A stretch of 7,030 nt of DNA. It comes from GCA-002722245 sp038154685 (GTDB lineage Bacteria; Bacteroidota; Bacteroidia; Flavobacteriales_C; GCA-002722245). Made by a program: the position numbers and the translations under genes. The stretch is taken from contig JAYPYW010000108.1 of NCBI GenBank assembly GCA_038154685.1, positions 1 to 7,030 of the forward strand, read 5' to 3'. Below are positions 1 through 4,380 of this stretch, one piece after another (within the stretch, counting starts at the first letter, position 1; each line of letters begins with the position of its first letter). Below the pieces are notes generated by a model that worked only from the letters and a program-made list of their open reading frames with translations, was not told where the DNA came from and searched no databases.

Positions 1-1
1 T

Positions 2-424
2 GGAACAGAGGAAGATTTTATCAATTCTTTAAAAGGTCAAGATGGAACCACTGGAACCGGCAGTGGGGATATTCAATTAGCTAACCGTTCATCTCAAGTA
101 TTGGAACCGGGTGATATTGTGATATTGGATAAAAACCATCCATTATCGGTTACTACAACTAACCTGTATTACAGCCCGGATGTAATAGGTGTTGTGAAAA
201 CAGGAGGAGGAATTGGTCAATTAGTTACAGTTCAAACAACTGGTGTAGTAGATATAAAAATGACCGTTTTACCCGTAAACATAGGTGATAATATTTATAC
301 AGGCGATGTTTACGGTAGAGGCTACGCATCGGCAACTGCATGGCCTAATATTTTTGCCAAGGCTCTCACGTCAAAAACTAATGGGGTTTTGGGAACTGTG
401 CAGGCTTTATTGTTATTAAAATAA
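2..424 (+). CDS. 3' end of a gene with a collagen-like / tail-fibre-like segment (5' truncated by the window)
   Basis: The reading frame is open from the left edge (first full codon at 2) to a TAA at 422-424, so the true start lies outside the window. A TTG at 101 could be read as a start, but the frame continues upstream without a stop and the upstream residues look genuine. The visible protein begins with GTEEDFINSLKGQDG followed by a short Gly/Thr-rich stretch. This resembles the 'GTEEDFxxSLKGxxG' segments that precede collagen-like repeats in bacterial adhesins and tail fibres. The remaining ~105 residues are rich in beta-branched residues and glycine, begin with an EPGDIVILD segment, and end in a hydrophobic LLLLK tail, suggesting a compact beta-rich C-terminal domain. 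The gene converges on the thioredoxin-like gene with 17 nt between stop codons and no clear intrinsic terminator. I do not assign a specific function; an extracellular or trimeric fibre protein is inference. Confidence 0.72.
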   Translation, partial: GTEEDFINSLKGQDGTTGTGSGDIQLANRSSQVLEPGDIVILDKNHPLSVTTTNLYYSPDVIGVVKTGGGIGQLVTVQTTGVVDIKMTVLPVNIGDNIYTGDVYGRGYASATAWPNIFAKALTSKTNGVLGTVQALLLLK

Positions 425-441
425 GTACCTATTTAAACAAA

Positions 442-1839
442 CTATTTCGGCAAAGCATTCCCTTTTACCAAATACCAATCTACCCAGGCGTCCATTTGTT
501 TTACGGAGTTGGGGCGGAGGATGATTTTACGGTTGTTGTCCAACAAAAACATGGTGGGCGTTCCAAATACGTAATAATCCTTGGCGATGGGGCTGTTCCA
601 GCCTTGTAAATCGCATACACTGGTGAAAGGAAATGCCTCGGCGAACTTTAAAAAGCTAGCTTTTTCTTTGTCTAATGATACAAAAAGTACGTCCACACCA
701 TTTTTGCGCCATGTATCGTAGTTTTTGGCAATTTCAGGTATTTCTTCTTGGCACTTAGGGCAAGTGCTGGAACCAAAAACCACCAAGGTATAGGGCGTTT
801 TGTAATCAGACAGTTTGTTGGGCTGAAAGGCAGGATCGGGATGTATTCTATGCGGGAAGTTAATATCCGGAGCGGTATTGCCCTTTTTCATCGCTCGGTA
901 GGTTTCCAGTTGGTAGGCAAGGTCGTTATTAATGGTGCAGCTTACTTCATTGAGGACTTTTAGGGCTAAATATTCCGATGCTTTAAACAAACTGTGACGC
1001 TCTAATAATTCAAACAAATAGTCGGTTACTTCGTTGAGTTTTTCTTCGTTGGTAACTAAATTTTCTAGCATTGCATCAATAGAGGTTTGCATTTCTATGA
1101 AGACCGAGTCCAAAGATTTTCCGCTGTTTTCTAGTAACCAAAAATGGGATTCAATAGCATCTTTAAACAGTCCGCTTTTGTATAGGCGTTTATCGGTATA
1201 ATCTAAAGCTCTAAAGGCAGCAATTGTTGCGGGGATTTCTTGGGTGCGGTATTGGGCAATGGTACTTACTGAGCTCACTAGTTTACGAGTGGGTAAATAC
1301 CAACTTACATAGCTGTTTTTAGGGAGGTTGTTTAAAAAAGCAGCATCCTCGGTTTTTAATCGGGCTTTTTCATCTGTAATGGATTGGGTAGTTTTTTGAT
1401 TGGAGGAAAGTAATGTGTTGCCATTGTATATTCTTTCCAAATAAATCCATGCGCTTAGTGCCTGTTCTCTAACGCTGTGCTCTTTGGCGTACTGCTCAAA
1501 AAGTTGGTTTTCGTTGCCTTTGGTGATTTGGATGGTTTCGGGATAGTTTAATGCTTCTCCTGCGATTTCAATGTCTTCTCCGCTTAGGATTACAAAGAAT
1601 GGTTTATCATCGGCAGCCATTAAATACCCCACACCAAAATCACTTGCCGAATAGGATAGTTTAAAATTTCCAACCGAATCGGTTTTTGTGGTTGCTATGG
1701 TGTAGTTTTTTAGACCGTTAAAACCTTCAAGTTTGATTTCAGCGTTTTTTAGGAGGTTTAAATTACCTGTTACCACTTGTGCTTGTAAAAAGCCCGTTAG
1801 AAATAAAACCGTTGTCAATAATATGTATGCTTTTTTCAT
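442..1839 (-). CDS. Secreted TlpA-like thioredoxin-fold protein (thiol-disulfide oxidoreductase)
   Basis: A 465-residue protein with a Sec signal peptide (MKK, then a hydrophobic core, with cleavage likely after the Ala of LQAQ). Residues ~22-110 are a beta-rich region like the DUF4369-type domain often fused to TlpA proteins in Bacteroidota; residues ~110-310 are a charged, probably helical linker. The thioredoxin fold occupies ~330-460. It contains an SSTCPKCQEEIP active site with the redox pair Cys360/Cys363 and the cis-proline motif GTPT near residue 428. The protein probably handles disulfides in exported proteins in the periplasm; its partner is unknown. I chose ATG at 1839 over the GTG one codon upstream (1842) because it gives a standard MKK signal-peptide start; no Shine-Dalgarno is visible. 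The gene starts 42 nt beyond the DGR template repeat on the same strand. Nothing connects it functionally to the DGR, and it is probably a chromosomal neighbour. Confidence 0.9.
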   Translation of the reverse strand: MKKAYILLTTVLFLTGFLQAQVVTGNLNLLKNAEIKLEGFNGLKNYTIATTKTDSVGNFKLSYSASDFGVGYLMAADDKPFFVILSGEDIEIAGEALNYPETIQITKGNENQLFEQYAKEHSVREQALSAWIYLERIYNGNTLLSSNQKTTQSITDEKARLKTEDAAFLNNLPKNSYVSWYLPTRKLVSSVSTIAQYRTQEIPATIAAFRALDYTDKRLYKSGLFKDAIESHFWLLENSGKSLDSVFIEMQTSIDAMLENLVTNEEKLNEVTDYLFELLERHSLFKASEYLALKVLNEVSCTINNDLAYQLETYRAMKKGNTAPDINFPHRIHPDPAFQPNKLSDYKTPYTLVVFGSSTCPKCQEEIPEIAKNYDTWRKNGVDVLFVSLDKEKASFLKFAEAFPFTSVCDLQGWNSPIAKDYYVFGTPTMFLLDNNRKIILRPNSVKQMDAWVDWYLVKGNALPK

Positions 1840-1851
1840 CACTATTTTTTT

Positions 1852-1865
1852 AACCTTAAAAGGTT
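1852..1865. repeat. Short inverted repeat between TR and the thioredoxin-like gene
   Basis: On the + strand the sequence is AACCTT, AA, AAGGTT: a six-base stem with a two-base spacer. It lies 16 nt beyond the sense 3' end of TR and 12 nt before the ATG of the next gene. In the sense direction it is followed by a run of A, not T, so it is not a convincing intrinsic terminator for TR RNA. It could help define the TR RNA 3' end, fold in the leader of the downstream gene, or be chance. Confidence 0.4.
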
Positions 1866-1881
1866 TGTAGCTTAAATATTG

Positions 1882-2067
1882 TAATCCTTAAGGCAACGAA
1901 CAGAGTTTCCGTTTGCTCGGTTGTTGTTGTTCATGTTGGCATTGCTACCATTGAAGTTCAGGTTGCGTGCATTTGTACCGCTAACCGTACTACTCCAATA
2001 GTTGCCGTTGGTACCTACATTGTTGAGCGAACCATTGCTGTTGTTGCGGTTGCCCGCCATGGGCAAT
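1882..2067 (-). repeat. DGR template repeat (TR)
   Basis: A 186-bp segment that aligns without gaps to the 3' end of the target gene (4381-4566, constant offset 2499). There are 163 identical positions and 23 mismatches. Every mismatch is a T on the + strand of this copy, that is, an A in the TR sense strand. By my count the sense-strand changes from TR to VR are 13 A-to-T, 7 A-to-G and 3 A-to-C. The copy with the adenines is the template, which fixes TR and VR identity. In the target's frame TR contains 15 AAC and 5 AAT codons. The sense 3' end (1882-1905) is identical to VR, and 1890-1905 contains no sense adenine; this is the expected place for the IMH-like anchor. The segment lies within a 71-codon open frame (2087-1872) that I read as a by-product of its origin from coding sequence, not as a gene. 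Confidence 0.97.
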
Positions 2068-2194
2068 AAAACATATCTTTTACACATCGTAAAACAAAAA
2101 AATCATCTTACAACTGATTGCTCTTGTATCCGTTCATTTCAAATAAGCGGACGATATGTTAGGATTAATGCTGCACTCTCCATATGTTAGTTTT
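2068..2194 (-). other. Non-coding spacer between avd and TR, probable 5' part of the TR RNA
   Basis: This 127-nt stretch, together with TR and the 42 nt after it, makes up the only long gene-free region of the window (1840-2194). I see no convincing protein gene, tRNA or clear promoter in it. A 9-bp direct repeat ATATGTTAG (+ strand) occurs at 2154-2162 and 2182-2190. In characterised DGRs the RNA flanking TR is needed for cDNA synthesis and RT/Avd binding, so this spacer is the best candidate for upstream TR RNA structure. That role is inference. Confidence 0.4.
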
Positions 2195-2560
2195 TCAATC
2201 TTTCATATGAACTCCGGCAGTGTATTTTTGCCATGAAGCTAATTGCTTCGACAAATCTTCTACTTGAATATTTAATGCTACAAAACCTTTCATTCCTATT
2301 ATTTTTAAATCCTTACACAAACGAAATAATAAACGAACAACCTCAATATTTTCGCGTGAAAACTCAATATATTTATATCTACTTTCTTTTTTACTATTGT
2401 TAGCCTTGTAGATATTAATTAGCATATCCGTAACTTCATTCTTAAGTCTTTCACCAATTGTATACTTGTACTCTCTCGAAAAAACCGCAGTTCGCTGATA
2501 CGTTTGTATCAATAAATCATACCCTAATTTATAAACTGGTAATTCTGTGAAAAGTGCCAT
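2195..2560 (-). CDS. avd: Avd-like accessory protein (four-helix bundle) of the DGR
   Basis: A basic, almost entirely helical protein of 121 residues, close to the size of Bordetella phage Avd (~128). It has the recognisable family pattern: an ELPVYKLGYDLL opening helix, then REYKYTIGERLKNEV in helix 2, a long helix around RYKYIEFSRENIEVVRLLFRLC, and a C-terminal helix ending near SWQKY. In known DGRs Avd forms a positively charged pentameric barrel that binds the reverse transcriptase and the TR RNA and is needed for mutagenic homing. The first ATG in frame is at 2560; a TTG at 2566 would add two residues. Either start lies inside the 3' end of the RT gene, giving a 37-nt overlap from the ATG, which implies one transcript and coupled translation. 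No Shine-Dalgarno is visible. The C-terminal AGVHMKD tail is short. Confidence 0.88.
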   Translation of the reverse strand: MALFTELPVYKLGYDLLIQTYQRTAVFSREYKYTIGERLKNEVTDMLINIYKANNSKKESRYKYIEFSRENIEVVRLLFRLCKDLKIIGMKGFVALNIQVEDLSKQLASWQKYTAGVHMKD

Positions 2561-3744
2561 TGCCAAAAATCTATATTAATTACTACCTTTTTAAATTCTC
2601 CCTTAACAAAGTAAAAATCATAAAACCTCCTTATTAATTTGCGCAACATAGATTTTCTTAATTTATAAGAATTAGCATGTTGCATGTATCCTAAATAAGA
2701 ATTTATTTTGGCACGTATATCACATAGCTGTTTCCATGAAAATTGTGGAACAACTGCCATTAGTTTATTTACTTCCTGTATTGCTTGATAAAAATTATTT
2801 TTGGTTCTGTTACTAATGTAACTGCAATGGGGGTTAATAATTTGACCTAAAAATGGAATACCTTTATCTATTGATTTTAATACAATTTTATTGGGATGAA
2901 TATTTAGCTTTAATTCACTGTTTAAAAACTCATGAAGCTTGGGGATTATAGATTTTAAATAACTTTTATCATTATGCACAAACAACATATCATCTACATA
3001 TCTGCCATAATACTTTAGCTTTAGATCTTTTTTTATAAAATGATCTAAATCATTCATATAAACATTTCCAAAAACTTGTGAAGTTAAATTACCTATGGGT
3101 AAGCCTTTATGGCTAGGGTAATTAAATAAACTCTTTGAGGGTGGAAGTCCTTCCCAGTCTAACTTACTGCCTTTAATGCGGCAATTTTTTGAGACATTAT
3201 TAAAAATAGTTTGTTTAATAAGATATAATAAAGTTTCTCTACTAATACCTAGAAAACTACTTTTTGAAGAAGGAATCATGGCTAAAACTTTTTTGTGAAG
3301 AATATCATGATTCATATTCATAAAATAAGCTTCAATATCTAATTTTAAATAGTAGGTGCTTTTTGTATAATCTTCACTACAGGAACGAATAAATTTTTTT
3401 ACCCTATTTATGCCAAACAAGGTGCCTTTACCTTCTCTACAGCTATAAGTATCAAAAATTAATCGTTTATCTATGTCTTTATAAATACATCGGTAAATTA
3501 AATGATGGATGACCCTATCAGAAAAATCAGCTGCAAATATTTCTCGCATTACAGGTTTTTGAATAATAAAAGCAATACAGGGCTTTGGCACATATTTTCG
3601 ATTGGAAATATCTTTTGCCAAAGAATGTAATTTTATTTCTTGATTAAGTTCAAAGGCTAATTGATTGTGTGTATTGCGTTTGTTTTTGCGCGCTTCCAAA
3701 TAGGATAAGTGCAACTGATATAAAAGTTGATTAAAGGATTCCAT
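2524..3744 (-). CDS. DGR reverse transcriptase
   Basis: A 406-residue RNA-directed DNA polymerase. Fingers and palm motifs appear in order: basic KPVMREIFAADFSDRVIHH (~63-81); YLKLDIEAYF with first catalytic aspartate D136; GLPIGNLTSQ with I217-G218 and S222-Q223; YYGRYVDDMLF with catalytic D251 and D252; and PFLG (~297-300). The IGxxxSQ form of motif 4 is characteristic of DGR enzymes, whereas group II intron and many retron RTs have a QGxxxSP-type motif. No maturase, endonuclease or RNase H domain follows; the C-terminal ~100 residues look like a helical, basic thumb. The enzyme is expected to copy TR RNA into cDNA with errors at adenines, working with Avd. The ATG at 3744 follows the upstream gene's TGA by four bases (TGA ATGA ATG), which supports coupling. 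The gene is visibly AT-richer than the flanking secreted-protein genes. Confidence 0.96.
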   Translation of the reverse strand: MESFNQLLYQLHLSYLEARKNKRNTHNQLAFELNQEIKLHSLAKDISNRKYVPKPCIAFIIQKPVMREIFAADFSDRVIHHLIYRCIYKDIDKRLIFDTYSCREGKGTLFGINRVKKFIRSCSEDYTKSTYYLKLDIEAYFMNMNHDILHKKVLAMIPSSKSSFLGISRETLLYLIKQTIFNNVSKNCRIKGSKLDWEGLPPSKSLFNYPSHKGLPIGNLTSQVFGNVYMNDLDHFIKKDLKLKYYGRYVDDMLFVHNDKSYLKSIIPKLHEFLNSELKLNIHPNKIVLKSIDKGIPFLGQIINPHCSYISNRTKNNFYQAIQEVNKLMAVVPQFSWKQLCDIRAKINSYLGYMQHANSYKLRKSMLRKLIRRFYDFYFVKGEFKKVVINIDFWQWHFSQNYQFIN

Positions 3745-3748
3745 TCAT

Positions 3749-4255
3749 TCACACTATTTCTTGAATTTTAATTTTTAAATCTTGAATAAAACTAAGTCCC
3801 TGCATAGGTGTATTGTTAGCTAAATCATAGTTTGATATCATCGTTGCAATATTTTCCAATTGGATTGTTCTATCATAAATTTCATTGGTATGATTTACCA
3901 CTTTATTTGCTGATGTTTGGATACTTTGTTCCCAAACTTCGTAATCATTTTTAATTTCAAAATCATTCATCAAAAAGACTACGTCTTCATTCTTTTTTTC
4001 AAAATTTTCAGCTTTTAATTTTGCAGATATCATTTCTAAACTTAAACTTTCCTTTTCTATCTCAGTTACAGGAAAACCAATACTGTTTACAACTCCTCCA
4101 ACACTTTTAATAAACTTAGAATTTACCTTATATTTTTTCACCCGTTTTACAAAAAGCATGGCATCTTCATTGTAACATTTGTAAAACAGTCCTTCCTTAA
4201 ATAGTGTGAACTGTTTATTGCTTTTTGCTAAAATAATTTTCTCAACAGTAGTCAT
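3749..4255 (-). CDS. MutS domain I-like accessory protein upstream of the DGR RT
   Basis: A 168-residue protein with no signal peptide and no membrane segment. Residues ~14-75 resemble the N-terminal mismatch-recognition domain of MutS. QFTLFKEGLFYKCYNEDA (15-32) matches the MutS pattern 'FLLFRMGDFYELFYDDA', and a GGVVNSIGFPV segment (53-63) sits where MutS has its 'MAGIPYH' region. In MutS the Phe-X-Glu of GDFYE contacts the mismatched base; here the equivalent triplet is F24-Y25-K26, so the Phe is kept and the acidic residue is now basic. Residues ~80-165 are charged and probably helical. There is no ATPase, clamp or lever domain. From memory, MutS-like small proteins have been reported beside some DGR RTs, but I cannot verify this here. 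The gene heads a tight run with RT (4-nt gap) and avd (overlap), pointing to a DGR role such as binding mismatched cDNA-target heteroduplex or the TR/RT complex. The role is inference. Confidence 0.72.
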   Translation of the reverse strand: MTTVEKIILAKSNKQFTLFKEGLFYKCYNEDAMLFVKRVKKYKVNSKFIKSVGGVVNSIGFPVTEIEKESLSLEMISAKLKAENFEKKNEDVVFLMNDFEIKNDYEVWEQSIQTSANKVVNHTNEIYDRTIQLENIATMISNYDLANNTPMQGLSFIQDLKIKIQEIV

Positions 4256-4276
4256 TATGTAACCTAAGCTTGTTGT

Positions 4277-4304
4277 AAAAAAATAAAACCGACCGCTGCG
4301 CGGT
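4277..4304 (-). terminator. Intrinsic terminator-like hairpin with a T tract
   Basis: In the sense strand, ACCGC-GCA-GCGGT forms a five-pair GC-rich stem with a three-base loop (4304-4292). A short CGG and then TTTTATTTTTTT follow (4288-4277). It is well placed to end the target-gene transcript about 75 nt after the TAG. The T tract ends only 21 nt before the ATG of the MutS-like gene, leaving little room for a separate promoter. The DGR genes may therefore depend on readthrough or on a promoter that overlaps this region. Confidence 0.6.
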
Positions 4305-4310
4305 AATAAA

Positions 4311-4339
4311 ATCCTACCACCCTAACGGGATGGTAGGAT
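4311..4339 (-). repeat. Hairpin/cruciform-forming inverted repeat just beyond VR
   Basis: A nine-base perfect inverted repeat (+ strand ATCCTACCA and TGGTAGGAT) flanks an 11-nt centre that can add two G-C pairs and a wobble pair after one mismatch. In the sense direction it is followed by TTTTATT, so it could be the first of two tandem terminators. Its inner end is 41 nt beyond the 3' end of VR. In the Bordetella phage DGR a hairpin a few bases downstream of VR is needed for efficient target recognition, so a comparable role is possible, although the spacing here is larger. Confidence 0.6.
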
Positions 4340-4380
4340 AAAGTGTCAAAGTATCAAATCGCTACGCTTTTCAAAGTGTC
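4340..4380 (-). repeat. Short repeats abutting the 3' end of VR
   Basis: The + strand 8-mer AAAGTGTC occurs at 4340-4347 and 4373-4380, with a one-base variant AAAGTATC at 4348-4355. The last copy touches the VR boundary and includes the first base of the stop-codon complement. The stretch lies between VR and the hairpin at 4311-4339. It has no counterpart next to TR, so it marks VR-specific flanking DNA. The repeats may be chance in AT-rich DNA. Confidence 0.35.

Noticed and set aside
748..963. 71-codon + strand open frame inside the thioredoxin-like gene
   Set aside because: It is antisense to a well-supported gene over the CPKC region and has no independent features.
1872..2087. 71-codon open frame on the - strand containing TR, with an ATG start and an Asn-rich product
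   Set aside because: It is the template repeat read in the target's frame. It has no signal peptide, its Asn runs are explained by AAC codons serving as mutagenesis template, and it is too short to fold as a FISUMP domain. I treat it as a non-coding template.
2002..2190. 62-codon + strand open frame opposite TR and the avd-TR spacer
   Set aside because: It is antisense to TR and its spacer, shows no domain features, and its Leu/Pro-rich start comes from the complement of the repeated AAC codons.
2154..2190. 9-bp direct repeat ATATGTTAG as a possible CRISPR or attachment site
   Set aside because: There are only two short copies 28 nt apart with no further units, and nothing links them to integration or CRISPR.
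2524..3744. Group II intron or retron reverse transcriptase
   Set aside because: There is no maturase or endonuclease domain, no intron domain V/VI-like RNA structure and no msr/msd-type RNA seen; motif 4 is IGxxxSQ, and the adenine-specific TR/VR pair identifies a DGR.
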